Assembly (NCBI GenBank): GCA_002118135.1
Contig: BDIU01000188.1
Location: forward strand, 1 to 64,000
From: Trebouxia sp. TZW2008
Taxonomy: Eukaryota; Chlorophyta; Trebouxiophyceae; Trebouxiales; Trebouxiaceae
DNA length: 64,000 bases
Reading direction: 5' to 3'
The notes below the pieces were generated by a model that worked only from the letters and a program-made list of their open reading frames with translations, was not told the origin of the DNA and did not search any database. Shown here one piece after another: positions 1 through 13,167 of this stretch (the stretch's first letter is position 1; every line of letters starts with the position of its first letter). The position numbers and the translations under genes were made by a program.

Positions 1-921
1 AAATAACGGCTAGACTGACCGTGACCCGCAGCACCCCGCACGTGTCCCGTCTATATCGTTACAAGAAGCGATCTGAAGGTGATTAGCTGTCATGGCAGAC
101 TACTCCCGCCAATTGCCGGAGTGAACTTATCGTTGTCTTCTGTGTGTGGCTGAATCAGATGCAACAGCTAAGTTGCATACTTTCAGTTCCGTGACATGGG
201 CACGCAAAGCTGAAGGTGATCATAATTGCAAGTTCATGCCCTATTGTGAGGCTCCAAAGATGTCAAAGGCATGCCCAGACTGAGGCCAGCACGCAAACGC
301 AATTGCCTTGGGGTCAGCGCAGGAGACCACCACGGTACCTTGACTCCCCATGAGGGAAGCTGACTGTCATGAGAACACCTGGGCAGGCAAGACTGCAACG
401 GGCATAGCTACCAAGAGCAGCTTTAGATTATGCAGAGGGGTGGCTCGCGACAAGCAGATATTTTCAAGGCTGTCATGGACCACAACACAAACAGCAGACT
501 GAGTATGAATGTTGTTGAGGTACAGCGGCTCTTGTCATGCTGCAGCGGTGCAGACATTTGTCTCATTGTTGTTGAGAGGCTGAGACACAGCTTGTCAAAG
601 AGCAAACAGGATTCGGCACAGCTGTATCCATCTTAACCATTGTGCGTCGGAACCCAGCTAGTGTCTGGGAAAAACCACCCTCTGGCATCAAAAGGCAGCG
701 GCACAGCAGCATGCAGGTGCCTACAAACATTTGCTCAAACTCTCCATCTTGAGATCACCAAAATTTGACCAAAACATAATGTCCTGCCTCCTTCACAACT
801 GATTTGCAACTGAATGCCTTGACTCAAGGCTCAATGCTGACTGAATCACAATAACTCAGCAAAACGTGATCTGACGTGGCTGCTTTGCCATGCTAGGTTG
901 ATTTATTGAGAGCAACTCACC
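1..921. other. Left-edge region, no gene supported
   Basis: Short open frames on both strands lack recognisable domains and conserved splice patterns. A strong donor-like GTGAGT on the minus strand, just below position 921, could mean that the adjacent KCTD gene continues leftward into this stretch, but I could not find a convincing further exon. Confidence 0.4.
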
Positions 922-1820
922 TCAAAGAGAACGACATACACCAGGACAAAACGGATCAGCAGTAGGCTGGAGGCAAATATCATACTTGCCATGATTGGAA
1001 CGCGGTTTGATTTGCAGATCAAACCCACGCAACTTCAGTTCAAAGCTGAAGAGCCCAGCAAATCGTACGTACAGTTTTGTGTCATCTTCACTCAGGTTTG
1101 CAAAATTCAAGCGTAAGCGAGGGGTGTTCATATATAGTGCATGACAAGCATGCAAAATACCATGTGCACCTGCATGATAACCTGGTTCCCATCGAGGATT
1201 TGCCATGCTTGTGTAAAAGACAGCCACCATACCATCACACATTGCTTGTACTTTGGCATGACCAATTGTGGTCTTTGCCGACTCCATCGCCATGGCAGCG
1301 CGTTGTTGTAAAGACAGTTGTGAAAGCGTGCACAGGTCTGGCTCAGTTGAATTTCTTTCGGCAGCGTAGTCGCTTGGCTTCATGATATGGTCTTGCAGAC
1401 CACTCAACTGCAGTACACCAAAACAAAGTACTTTCGCAAATTGTCAAACTGACTCAGGCCATGGCTGTTGAGCTGCACAACAAGTGCCTCACAGGTTTAG
1501 GCCAGCAGTGATTGAGCTGAACCCAGACAATTGCAAAGATGCATGATTGAACATGCCTGGAAGTAAGCTGCCTCTGCAGCCAGTGCCTTGAGCTGCATAT
1601 ACTGTGAAGGCAGTCTTAAAGGTTCCTCACGCAAGTAAGACAGGATGAACTGGAACAAGTCGCCATCACGGTCGATGAAGTAGCGTCCCTTTCTGTCTTG
1701 ATGGGCAGGGATCATGTCACCGGAGAACATCTTTGCCAGCATACTGTCACTGTGTTTGCACAATGTAGACCTGGTTGTTGCATAATGGCGACCCCCGACG
1801 TTCAGCTCTACTATCTCCAT
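922..1820 (-). CDS. KCTD/BTB (potassium channel tetramerisation) domain protein
   Basis: Two exons, 1820-1557 and 1407-922, read in one phase and give 249 residues. The first exon is a BTB_2/T1 domain: it opens with VELNVGGRHYATTRSTL, has the FIDRDGDLFQFILSYL core, and ends in EAAYFQ, which continues across the intron as LSGLQ, the usual YFQLxGL join of this family. KCTD proteins form oligomers and many act as Cullin-3 adaptors. The remaining ~150 residues match no family I know. The intron would use a GC donor (CAG|GCATGT) because no in-frame GT fits. The start at 1820 is the first in-frame ATG. The 3' end is uncertain, since a strong GT donor lies right at the stop and further exons may exist. 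Confidence 0.7.
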
Positions 1821-2416
1821 GGAGTTAACGTCGTCAATACAGGCGTCAGCGGTTGCGTCGCGCAGCTCGGCGGCAACTCTTACGCTTACTATAGTGTTGC
1901 AAGTCTCTGAGCTCAAGATCAGCTGTTCATATGGTCAAAGTCAAGCACGAAGCGGCAGTACGTCAGGCGAAAGCCACGGTTGACATCTGTAGACTGAGTA
2001 TGGTGCAATATGGCCAGGAATAGCTGTCCAAGTTACGTACTTGTCACTCTGCTACACAAAGCAATCTGTGCACATGGTTTCGGAGCTCAAGGTAAGCGTT
2101 ACGATTGCGTCCCACGTGGCGGCAAAAACTCGAAACTTGAAGGGCCCAACACCTGCGACAGCTCGTGCCATGTGTGATCGGACTGACAACCTCGTCACAG
2201 CTGGCGTCGATGGAGCTGCGTGCCAAAGGGTCTTCAATCGCGCCAATTAAAATTGTCGGATGACACACTGCACGCGACACCAGCCTCTCGACCTATAAAA
2301 CACGACTCGCGATCCTGCGGGTTGATTCCAGCTAGCGACGAGGTCGTGTCGGCAACGGAGCGTTGCGCCTCATTGCATCGCACGGTCAGCGTTTGCTGCC
2401 TCGGCTTCCGTCTTTC
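1821..2416. other. Intergenic region between divergent KCTD and MFS genes
   Basis: This ~600 bp lies between two divergently transcribed genes and presumably holds both promoters. I see no TATA box or repeat that I can defend. Confidence 0.4.
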
Positions 2417-2541
2417 ATGCTGAAGTCTGTGCGGAAGGGCCTGGCCGAGGATGAGTTCGAAGCTGGCAACAAGGAGGCAAGTTTTTGCAGAGGGTGTCAT
2501 CGCTGATCAATCGATCAGCCCTTGGCTGATTGCTGCAACTG

Positions 2542-5500
2542 ATGCGGCCGGCGCAGGGAGAGGCCTTAATCAAAGCCAGCAATGTCGCACCACTCAGCAA
2601 AGTCGAAGACATCAACGCAGTTGACCAAAAAGTCTTGCTAGCCAAGCTCAACTCCCATCTACTCTGGAAATTCTTTGCCCTCACAGTCTTGTGCTACATT
2701 GACCGAACGAATCTGGCGTTTGCTGCAATCCAACTGAATAAAAGCCTAGGCTTCACAGAGCACATATATGGCGTCGGAGCTAGCATCTTTTTTGTTGGAT
2801 ACTCCATCTGTCAAATTCCAAGCAACCTGATATTGGTCCGTGTGGGAGCGCCTCTCTGGCTGTCTGTGTTGATTGTGTCATGGGGAGTGGTGGCTACAGC
2901 CTTTGCTGCCATCAAGGGCAGATGGATGTTCTACATTTTGCGGCTGCTATTGGGAGCAACTGAATCAGGGACCTTTCCTGGCATGTGGTAAGGTTTTTAC
3001 AGCCATTTCCTGATCTATGTTGTGAGCTCTTACTTGATTAGCTAACCTCCTCACATGGCACCACCTGCATACTGATGTTCTCCCCACACAGCTGTGATAA
3101 CAGGTTAGGAGCCATGCCAAACGACATTGCTAAGCCGTGTTTGTTCGCTAGGCGCAAATAACATGTTGGCAACAGCTTACCTGTCAGCAAAACTTTTACT
3201 GTGCAATTTGCGGCTGTGATGCATTCATCAATACCCTTCAATACTAGCCTGTGGTCCATGCTGCTCCCGCGCTGTCTCTGTTTCAGCCAACATCACAACC
3301 ATGCGGTAGCATGGCATGCTGCCCACAAATAATATGCAAGTGTTCTCATTGTGTGACCTCCATGGAACAACATCTGTACTGGGGTGCAGGTACCACCTGT
3401 CCACCTTCTACACAGACAAGGAGATTGGTGTTGCCTACTCCTACGTCTCAGCAGGAACAGCCTTGTCACAGGTATCAAGTCCATTGCTGAATCACCCTTA
3501 AGTGGGCACATTGCCAGTTTCAGGCTCTGCCAAGTGAAGCAGAAAAGCACTTGTTAGGAGTCAATATCATTACAAGCAGTGACGTTTGTGCTAATGACGT
3601 TGACAAAGCCCACTGATTTTCTGAATCATCAGAGGCTGAACCAAAGAGGTCAAGAAGTTGCGCTAACCGCTGCAGCTGGGGGACCATAAACCCTACCTGC
3701 TCCCTCCCTCCCTCCCTCCCTCCCTCACCTTCTTTCATCTCATTGCTTTTGACACGTGAGATGCTCAATCATTATCATGGCTTGTTACAATGCTCTTGCT
3801 GTTGTTGCAGGTCATAGGCGCTCCGCTAGCAGCGGCATTATTGGCCTTAGATGGCTGTATGGGTTTGGCAGGCTGGCAGTGGCTGTTCATTGTGGAAGGG
3901 ATCCCTACAGTGCTGATGGGCATTTACACCAAAGCTAGCCTGGCCGAATCCCCAGCAAAAGCATCCTTCTTGACAGCTGCTGAGAAGGCTTTGCTGCAAC
4001 AGCGACATGCTGAGAGCAAGGTGATCATCTTGACCAATGGTGTTGTTATGTACTGCGAAAGCAATCCCTACAGCGCTGATGGGGGTCTACACCAAAGCTA
4101 GCCTGGCCAAATCCCCATCAAAGCGTCTTTCCTGACAGCTGCAGAGAAGGCGTTGCTCTAGCAGCGACATGCTGGAAGCAAGGTAGTCATCTTGATTGAT
4201 GCTGCTGCTATATTGGCTGATTATCGGCACGACTTGCTTTATTGAAAGCTGCTCAGAAGGGGTTGCTGCAGCAGCGACATGCTGAGAGCAAGGTCACCAT
4301 CTTGACTAGTTTTGCTGCCTTGGGTGCAATTTAGAACTGGCAGCCGATACCTAGCCCTTATCAACCTATGTGACTCCGCAGTCAAGTACGCCACCTTCCC
4401 CAGAATGATATGTACACAGTCAGGGGCAGCATTCTAAGCAGACACTTTCAGATTTACAGGCAAACAAGACAGCAATCGGGGTAGAAGTGACTGCCTGGGG
4501 CGCAGTTCAGAATTGGCGTACCTGGTACCTAGCGCTCATCAACCTGTGTGACTCCACAGTCAAGTACGCCATCATCTACTGGTGCCCGCTAATCATCTAC
4601 CATATGGTTGGGGACAGCATGCCTCACACAGCTGCAGGTATACAGGTTCCCTTTACACTGAATTTTGATACGAGGACATTGGCACAAGCTCATTTTTATT
4701 GTAAGAACATTGTCATTGGGGACCAGTCACTGTCTTACTGGTGCAATGGTATCAAATTACGACACCTTGTTACAAAGAACATGTGTTTGGTGACCCATGC
4801 AGCCCTTACAAAAAAAACCTGATGTTTGTGTCACCGAACTTTGACACTCCACATTGTTTTAGAGCATGGGCACATAAAGCTTGGCTGTCCCATGCCGTGG
4901 AGTGACGTCTGTTACTGCAGCGTTGTCTGTATGACCCCATGTTGGGTCGCTAAGACTCTGAGTGTTGCTTGCTTGCTCGCTCACTTGCTTATTGAATTGC
5001 TGGAAGATTGCTTGCAGGTGAAGTGGCAGTTCCCCATGATGCCCTGGTGGCCCTGCTAACAGCCCTGCCCTTTGGCTTTGCTGCTCTCTTCATGCTGTTA
5101 AATGCGCGCCACTCTGCTGCCACAGGTGAGCTTACTTCTCACCGTTGACCCTTCACTTTGTACGCCTTCCGTACCTCTCAATCCTTGTCCCATCAAGAGC
5201 AAGATGCGCAAAAATACCTGATTACATCCCCTATGCTTTGAAGAGCAAGGTACCAAATGCTGCCTGGTTGCCTGATTCACCAGTTGAGTTGCTCAGGCAG
5301 AATGTGTTGGTCTTGCTTGCAGAAGCAATGCAGTGCCAACTGCTGCTTCTAGAGCAGCATTTCCAGGCTGATTACAGGGGCCTGTGCCACACACCTGGAA
5401 ATGCAGACTTGATTTTGTTTGATACCTTGAAGCTCGACTTCAAACGTGCACACTGTTCTATGCTTGGCATTCAAAGGCATGCTGAGGACACTGCAAGCTG

Positions 5501-6961
5501 TCTCATCGTGTTACATCTGTCAGCAACCTTCATCATGTTAACGCTATGCACGTCTTGCTGACATTTCTTGCTGACATGTGCTGTTTTGGTTCAGCTACAG
5601 CTGTTTGCTTCAGATAGCTTGCAGCGTACAAACTTGAAGTCAAGCTGCGTCCCTTGGTGTCAGCAGTGCATGATGCATGTTATGGCAGCGCACATGCCCC
5701 TTTGTGAGCCCCTGTGCAGGCGAGAAGTGGTTACACCTGACACTTCCTTTGGCAATCAGCTCCTTAGCACTTGTGTCGTTGTCTCACACCATGGCCACCA
5801 GTCAATGCTAGCGTTCTTGTCCCTTGTGTGAAAAACCATGACAGCAAAGTCCTGTTGATGTTGATATTGCAATACTGCTGTGCAGGGGAGAGGCGGTGGC
5901 ATGTGACACTGCCACTAGCAATCAGCTCCTTAGCACTGGCGTCAATGTCCCACACAATGGCTAGCCAGCCTCTATTGGCCTTCCTGTCCTTGCTGACTGC
6001 CACTCTAGCCTGGGCACCCAATGGCATCATGTACAGCTACCCTGCAACATTCCTACAGGTATATACCATATGAGTGCAATCTTGATAAGCACATCTGGAC
6101 AATTACGAGCATCGTGTACAGCTACCCCACAACTGGCCTAGAGGCACATCCACATTGCTGAGCTTGATTCATCGGCTTGCCTACATTCTGAATGGCACTA
6201 TGTCAGGGCAGGCTTGATGGCCAAGACTGCCGGTGTACAAGGCAGTAGTGCTTCCTATAGGAGTTTGCCTAAATCAAGTATATTGCTGAGCTGCATCAAG
6301 CAAGTGATGTCCTTGGCAACATAGACTCTCATGCATTTGATGTGTTCTGATCATTGTATTGTGTAAGGGATTTCATCAAGGTGCTGCCTTGCCTTGAAGC
6401 CATCAGATGTGTGCACACAACGGCCAAGGCAATTCGTAGCACAATCAATCTTTTTTGACATCGGTTTGTTTGTGTCTGCAGGGAGCAGCTGCTGCCACAG
6501 GAGTGGCTCTCATCAATAGCATAGCAAACATTGGTGGTATGATTGGCCCATATTTGATAGGTAAGCTTGCCCGTCCCATGTCAAAAGAGCAGAGATGCCT
6601 GCATCAGTCACGGTGGCATAGCATGTTTAGGTTTGCAGGACAGCTGACAATTGAGACATGATGGTTTTTTTGACATTGCAGCAAAAGATGCAGTGTCTTG
6701 CTGCAGCTTTGTTTCAACAAAATATCAAGTGTATGCAAGAGCTGGCCGGCTTTTCAATTGACAGAAGCAGATTTTGACAGAAGTGTGTCTGTAACTGCAG
6801 GGACTTTCAAGCACAGCAAGGGAGACTATAGCACAGCCATCATGTTTCTTGCTGGCTTGTCAGCCTTCACATGCATCCTGACAGCCAACTTCAAAGAGCC
6901 TGTTGATTTGCCAAAGGCTGGTGGCGAAGCAGGCAGAAAAGCTCAAGAGCTAGCTGTATAG
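2542..6961 (+). CDS. Major facilitator transporter, anion:cation symporter-type
   Basis: Eight exons (2542-2987, 3390-3471, 3811-4020, 4460-4637, 5018-5125, 5886-6058, 6482-6560, 6801-6961) sum to 1437 nt, giving 478 residues with all phases matching. The first membrane segment carries CYIDRTNLAFA, and GATESGTFPGMWYHLSTFY marks TM4-5, both typical of the ACS branch of MFS (organic anions, sugar acids, phosphate or vitamin permeases). The substrate cannot be told from sequence. About 12 hydrophobic segments are present. An alternative start at 2417 with a 60-nt first exon joined by a GC-AG intron (2477-2556) is also in frame. Introns 3, 5 and 6 hold decayed copies of adjacent exons. The gene ends tail-to-tail with the TLC gene. 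Confidence 0.87.
3701..3726. repeat. CTCC tetranucleotide microsatellite
   Basis: A run of about six CTCC units in MFS intron 2. It lies in the polypyrimidine-rich area upstream of the exon 3 acceptor. Confidence 0.8.
4062..4404 (+). repeat. Decayed copies of MFS exon 3 tail and exon 4
   Basis: Intron 3 contains two degraded copies of the end of exon 3 (about 4062-4182 and 4246-4292, with the AGCGACATGCTG...AGCAAGGT end and donor) and then a copy of exon 4 (about 4315-4404, sharing the TACCTAGC...CTCATCAACCT...TGTGACTCC stretch). They contain stops and indels, and the model with the flanking intact copies is in frame, so these are relics. Confidence 0.8.
5719..5829 (+). repeat. Decayed copy of MFS exon 6
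   Basis: This stretch repeats the acceptor and most of exon 6 (5886-6058): GGCGAGAAGTGG, GGCAATCAGCTCCTTAGCACT and the CACACxATGGC block recur in the same order with many substitutions. It sits in intron 5 directly upstream of the intact copy. A shorter relic of the exon's end lies at about 6101-6150. Confidence 0.75.
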
Positions 6962-7483
6962 TATGATACTGCAGGAGTGAGGGAGCATGGGCGTGCGTAC
7001 AGAAATGAATGATGTGAGACTGAATCTGTTTCATGTCTCTGACACAGCCAATAAATAAACCAGCACAAAAAACAATGCAAGTGTATTATGCAGCAATGCT
7101 GCGAACAGCCATGAGCCCTGCTTATCTCATGTTTGACAATGAATGAAGTGTTCATATGTCTGTGTCCTAGCACACTAGATGATCCTACAGCTCTGCCGCC
7201 AATTCATGGCATAAGCTTCGACTGCCGAGTTGGTATCAAAGGGGTCAGGCATTCTGTTCAGCTGTACAGCAGTAGATCGACCCCTCCTGTATTTAGCATC
7301 ACCAGCGGCCTATTGTTGTCAGAGTCAGACTCTGTCAAAGAGCTGCTCAACCGCAGACTGACATCAATCTACTGCAATCATCATTGCGACAGTGTAGATG
7401 CTGTCTGTCAGACAACTCGACAATGATGCACATGCTACTTTACACAATCAGTTGTTTTGTACAGGGCAGAAGCTTTTGCACTT
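6962..7483. other. Convergent intergenic region
   Basis: This is the 3' flank shared by the MFS gene (+) and the TLC gene (-). It has an AATAAATAAA-like stretch near 7049. Nothing else is recognised. Confidence 0.4.
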
Positions 7484-10400
7484 TCAACCCCAGATGTCAT
7501 TGCCGGGACAGCGCCCTCTTCTTCTGTTCGGTGAAGAAGAGCGGGCCCTTTCACCATCATCAGCCTTGTTTACCAGCCCTGAGTTGCTGTGAAGCCCTCT
7601 TGATCCAGTCTCACGCACAGCTGCTGCCTTCTGATCATCATACGACAGCGCTGTTTTAGACAATGCCTGCAAGCCCTGTCGCCTCTCCCACTGTGCTAGC
7701 ACTGCCGGGCCAAAGTCAGAGACAGCAAACCTTCTCCTGCTGAGAGCATGCTGATGAGCCAAGGCTGCAAAAGGTGACGGCAGCGGCTGCCTAACCCTGG
7801 AGTGTGCCTGCTGCTGCAATGCTGCATCAACAGCATCCGACGATGACCTCTGCAAAAGGCTGCCTGTTGTGACCACTGCCGTTGCTGCTGTCCCTGAGTT
7901 TGCCCATTTTGCAGGCTGTCCCGTCATGCTAGCCCTGGGTGAGTTGGTAAAGTCCAAGCACTCTGAAAGCCTAGTCTGCAGCCCTGCTGCTGCATGTGGA
8001 ATCATCCCTGCAATGGCTGCAGCTCTTTGCTTCCCTCTATGCATCAGCCCAGTGAGAGACTCTGGCGAAACTACTTTGCACGGCTGAGCAGCAGTTGCCT
8101 TGCCGGCTGCTGCAGTGATGTCCCTGGCAGTGGCGGCTGCTGCAGAAGCTGCCTCGCCAGCTGCTGCAGTGATGTCAGTGACTGCAGCAGCAGTTGGGGA
8201 GGGCTTCACGGCTGAAGTGACCTTGCATTGTGGCTTGGGTGAGTTTGCTGCCAAGGCCATGAGCATGAGCTTGTAGAACCAGAACAGGTTGAGGCCTGAC
8301 AGCACGCCGTACACAGTGACCCCACCTAGCGCCCAAGCCTACAATGCACCAAGCATTAGCTCAAGATGCTCATGTGAAGAGTGTGAACACAATCATGAAA
8401 CAAACAACCCAATCCTGCAGCATACTAAGCATTAGCTCAATCGCCCACATGTCCAGTGTGACACCATGCCAGCAGTATGATGAAACATATGCACGGATCC
8501 AGACGGCATGATAGAACACATTGTAGTCTGTCTTGAGGGATGCTGCAGCAGATCTGGGCAGCATATCAACTGTCCATTTGCAGGGATGCAGCGTAAGCAG
8601 CAAGTGCAAGGCCCAACCTGGAATTTGCAGTACTTGTGTGTCCAATACCAAGCCTCAAACATATCAAAATCAGAGTGCTTGGTATGACATGGTGCCTGAC
8701 ATGCAGTGCGTACGTAACAAGGAATAATGGCCCATCTTGCATACCGGCTTATGGTCCAAAGCTGATACAGCTGATATCATGCGCCACCAGTAGTAGTTGG
8801 CAATCACAACGCGGCAAACAAAGAACTGCGCCACAAATGTCATCCCTGCATGGACAGGTGCCAAGGGTGTCAGCTCAAATTTTTATGTGAGCCGTAAAGT
8901 GTCATGAAGCACAGTTGAGGGCTTACAGCATGGCACTCCAAAACAGGCTATAATTATTAAGAGACAACTATCATGTCGACACCAAGGTTTTCTTTTAGAC
9001 AACATGCTGAGATTCCAGTTTGTCAATCATTTGGGAAGCAGCTTCAATGCTGTGATGACAGCGCAATGAAGGCTGCTGTTCAGAGCTATGCTTGAAAGTG
9101 TGGAGTATTGGAGAAGCACAAAGCCATGTTGCCACGTATACATGAGCACAGCAAGACTATGCAGATGACAGGTGTGAAAGGCAGCAGAGACACAGCAAAT
9201 CAGACTTTGCGCGTATGGCACCAATGCAGAGAGGCCGCCTGATGGTGAGTTCTGGGCTAGAACATTGTCAACACAAAAAGTGCTGACGCTCTGGCTCACC
9301 TGGCACAAGACAAAGTGTTGTTCAGTCATGACAACCTTAAGGTGACTCACCAAGAGCTGTATAGCTTGAAGTGCCTTCTCTGCCCATGAGCTTCAAGCAG
9401 CCCATCACATGCAGCAGGGGTGTGGTCCCCTCAAAGAACACCTGTACAACGAGAATGGCTGAGTTGCAGACTGGACTCATGATGCTGCTCAAGGCAACCA
9501 CTGACCATAACACTGATCAGCTGCCTTTGGTTGCCAGGCACATTCACCTGTGCTTTCAAGCCAGGAAGTCCGATGAGTCACAACTGGCTCCCTACCCCGA
9601 CTGTAAATTGTATTGATTGATTGACTGATATGTGCATTGGGACACACAAGGGCCCAAACTTCTCAAGTGTTTCAAGACATGCAAATGAATTCCGCCAGCA
9701 ATTGACAGGACCTCTGAGTCCTGTCTGCCAGCTTGCACCAAAATCATTACTTTCTGCCTGCATGCTTAGAACCTCATCACAAATCTTGACACCAGATAAA
9801 AAGAAGCTGGAAGCAGGGCCCTGCATGACTCTATCAGAACAGTGCCATGTTGCTGAAACATAGCATGCTTTGGATGTGGTGAAGGAGCACACACCTGTAT
9901 GGCTGTGCCGAACAACGCCATCTTGTTGAAGTAGAGCCCAAAGCAGCAGCAAATGAGTCCGAGGCAGTGGTGCAGCAAGAAAGCGACAGTCCCAACGGCC
10001 TCGTAGAAGATCAGAGTGAAGAGGGTGTCGTACACCAAGTAGCCGTACATGATGCTACCCCAGAAGAAGTGCTGATCTGCAGCACAGCAATCCCACTTGC
10101 TTGAAAGAAATGAGGAAGAACATCTTGAGGGGAGAAGGAGGGGAGGAAAGAAGGCAGGCAGGAAGGAAGGAAGGCAGTGATGCAGCAGGAAGGTCATTGT
10201 TGCAATGGCCTCCTAGAATATCAGGGTGAAGAGGTTGTCATACACCAGGTTGCTGTACATGGGCCTGCCCCAGAGAAAGCGCTGATCTGCAGGCAGCAAA
10301 TTCTGCTTGCTGGAAAGAACAAGAGTCGGAAAGAAGGAACTTAAAGATAGAAAAGACTCTTTGATGTCATGTGCATATTGCTCACCCAGAATGGCATCTG

Positions 10401-12046
10401 TGCTGGTGCCAGTAGCTCAACACAGGGCGTGGGAATTGCCGCTTGGGGCTCTTGAAAATAGCTTGGCATGAGACCATGCAGCAATCAGACTTGTCCAAGA
10501 GCCTCGCAAAAGTCATATGCAAAAGCACTCTGATTGCTATGCATCACAGGTCAAACCTCAACATGGCACCAAAAAGCATTTGATGCTCATTGAATAGCTC
10601 CTGAAGGCTTGCATGCTCACTAGACAAGCAGTCGCATACACTGATGCGTGCAAAACGTAGTACAGGATGTCACCTGTGACTCCAAACAAGGGATCTGCAT
10701 TGAGGATTGGGTCATTGATGTTAGGCAGTTGCCCTGCTATCAGCACTGTAGCCTGCACAAAGGGCATAGCTTCATGCAGTAGTAATGAAAATGATCACTA
10801 CAGTTTTCAGCACATGTGCTAGGTGTGTGTGTGTGTGTCACAAGTGATGTCTTGCCAGGCCAGCTTGTGCTTGGCGTCAAGCTGAAAATGTGTGGTTCTA
10901 AGCTCCTGAACAGCAGAGACAACACTGCAGTGTTGTCAGTACACCGACAGCCATGTTTTGCCTAAGAAGCTCTGGAGATGCTAGGCCTCAGCAGCACTGT
11001 TGTTGGGTAACGTCAATGGACATGAACCTTGGCCCAATAGACAGAGCCAGAAATTTGGCTCTGTCTGATACAATGTCACCAACGTTGCAAGTATCACAGG
11101 GGAGAGGTTCAGTTAGTGCTTAGCTGGCCTGCCTGAGACGTGTCAATGCTCAGGCAACTGCTGGGTGAAAAATCACAGTGAGTTTGTCACTGCCTGTTCA
11201 AGCCTGCATGCTGATGTATGCTTTGCAGTGATCCATTTAGCAAGTCCTTGTGTCACATTGCAATCAACGTGCAAATTGTTTGCTTAGGCACACAAGTGTT
11301 TGCAGTTCACGTCACGGGATATCATCCAACCGTGACTATTTGCAACAGGCAGAGAGTTGTAGTTGACTCACGTGCACAGCAGAAGCGATTCGGTTGCACC
11401 AGGCTAGCTTGTGTTTGTACTTGAGCTTGCTGTAGTTCCGCCACATCCTCAAGCTCAGCAGATGTGCCATCATTGTTACTGCAAACCTGCATCATAAGTC
11501 AAAATGCCACTCAGTGATTCAGCATGCAACCTCCAATGTGTGATATGTATAACGCAATACATGCTGTTTGAGAGCGTCAAAGCCTAGGATGCAGTGCAAA
11601 TAGTGAAATGCAGGATGCACAAGTGCAATATGTAATGCGCAATCAGCAAGTGCTTTTGAGTACGAATCCCCGAAATTAAAAATATGGTAATCCGTTGATG
11701 TCATCATCTGTGAGTGCTGGGACATCTCTGCAGTATCATGCAATCAGCGGCCAGAATAGCATAGCACACACAAGTGTATCAAAGCATCGATTGCTACTAG
11801 GACCTCATGCATTTCATGCTTTCCTCATTTGTATGACGCAGACGCCTTGAACAATTAGAGGAATGCCAAGGGTTGCATAGTGAGAGCGCAAGCTTGCTCA
11901 AGACTGCTCAAGTGGCAACAAAGCTTGAAGCATCAATGCTCTCAATCTGCACATGCCATACAAGAATTTGCAGTGACATACCATGTGAAGCAAGATAACA
12001 CAGCAACCTGATGAATAGCAGCTACAGGGAAGGAGGATGATGCCAT
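7484..12046 (-). CDS. TLC (TRAM/LAG1/CLN8) domain membrane protein with a long Ala-rich tail
   Basis: Seven exons (12046-11982, 11486-11372, 10752-10674, 10076-9895, 9441-9351, 8845-8745, 8338-7484) sum to 1488 nt, giving 495 residues in matched phases. Residues ~10-240 form a TLC domain: KHKLAWCNRIASAVH, the GYLVYDTLF segment, the FLLHHCLGL histidine motif, FFEGTTPLLH, and a final GLNLFWFYKLML helix. TLC proteins act in ER lipid or ceramide metabolism; this one looks closer to the TMEM56/FAM57 branch than to ceramide synthase (no Hox-like part). The last ~250 residues are low-complexity Ala/Thr/Ser-rich and their function is unknown. The join of exons 6 and 7 is the least certain one. Introns 2 and 3 carry exon relics. 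Confidence 0.8.
9595..9630. mobile_element. Possible retroposon 3' tail (ATTG repeat)
   Basis: GTAAATTGTATTGATTGATT followed by GACTGA closely matches a second site at 49698-49723. Such short tandem 3' tails are typical of non-LTR elements. No coding part is visible nearby. Confidence 0.4.
10200..10295 (-). repeat. Decayed copy of TLC exon 4 start
   Basis: On the minus strand this reads the same acceptor (GCAG|ATCAGCGC) and the same protein pattern as exon 4 (10076 onwards): aromatic-W-G, M-Y, LVYDxLFTLIF, then a stop. It lies 5' of the intact exon in intron 3. Confidence 0.8.
10823..10886 (-). repeat. Decayed copy of TLC exon 2 segment
   Basis: The minus strand reads an L-x-x-KHKLAW-like peptide followed by a GTGACA donor. 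It resembles the KYKHKLAWCNR part of exon 2 (11486-11372) but breaks the reading phase if used, so it is taken as a relic in intron 2. A TG dinucleotide run adjoins it. Confidence 0.55.
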
Positions 12047-13167
12047 CTGTAAAGCTGTCTGCGTGTCTCAGTTGCTTGGAAAGCTCCCCCAGCTGACGCT
12101 CGAGCAATGACTCAACAGTCGGACACCGCTAGCCAAGCTGGAAGGAGCGCCAACCTCACTGCTTGGCTGCTGGGGCCTTTCTGATGAATATCTCCACTCA
12201 GCAGCTGGAGCAGAGTCTTGTTGTGGCCAATGACGCGATATTGTGCTGATGATCAGGAAGCAAGAAATACGCCGGTGGATCAGTATTTCAAAACGCGTTG
12301 ACCTTGCCGCGTTTGCAAGCAAAACTGGCAGGGGGTTCGGTGCAGAAAATCTGGGGCCGACTCTGCCTTTATCTGACGGCTTTGTACACTCTGAGTTGCA
12401 GGTTCTGCTTCTGCCTGCAGCTTAAACGTCTAAAAGCGCTTTTCGAAATCTGCTCCTCAACGTGCAGAGATCCATGAAAGTGTTGCGTGGAAGGGTGCTG
12501 GCGCGCTGGACACCAGAGCAAACCACACGCTCGTCTCTCAAGCACCTTGAGGCATTGCGCGTTGTGGGTCTTGACAGACTCACGGTGCGCACAACACAGA
12601 GTCATACGCTGGTGTACCAGTCAAAGATTTAGGGCACACTCAGCAGGCGTTTTGTGTAGGCGTTACACTACATACCACCATTGAAATCGCCTGCTGGATA
12701 TGTGTGCGACCTATTTTGACTGAAAACACTGCGTCCACAGCAAGACATTCAGTGCACTTGGTCGAAGAGTTTCAAGACTGTATGAAAAGAGGCCAGGTCA
12801 GCAGCAAATCAAGATTGTCAAGTCATAACTTACTCAAGTCATTGCTGTCAACATAAAGGATACTGCTGATTCCCATGCATGCAGTTCTAAGCTGACCTAG
12901 TCATTTGCAGCAAAATGATGCGTGCCACTAGTGGAGTACTCCAATAGCTTGGTGAGGCCAAAGCATGCAGCAGCGCCTCACCACACTGGGCAGCAAACTT
13001 TCCACTGTGCTGCAGAAAAGACACTGCAGTCGCGAGGTACGTTTGGCCAGCGCAACATCATGACAATAGCTTGCTTTCGCTGGGTTATTGGGAAGAGCCT
13101 ACGACATCCTTGCGTGGTCCAAACTCCAACGCATGAGGGGTGTCATTCTATTTGCAGCTTGATCTGC
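12047..13167. other. Intergenic region, TLC to ENOD93-like gene
   Basis: About 1.1 kb between two minus-strand genes. It should contain the TLC promoter and the 3' end of the ENOD93-like transcript. No conserved protein or RNA seen. Confidence 0.4.

Noticed and set aside
10823..10886. A second KHKLAW-encoding exon of the TLC gene
   Set aside because: Including it breaks the phase with exon 3, and exon 2 (11486-11372) already supplies this motif in full.
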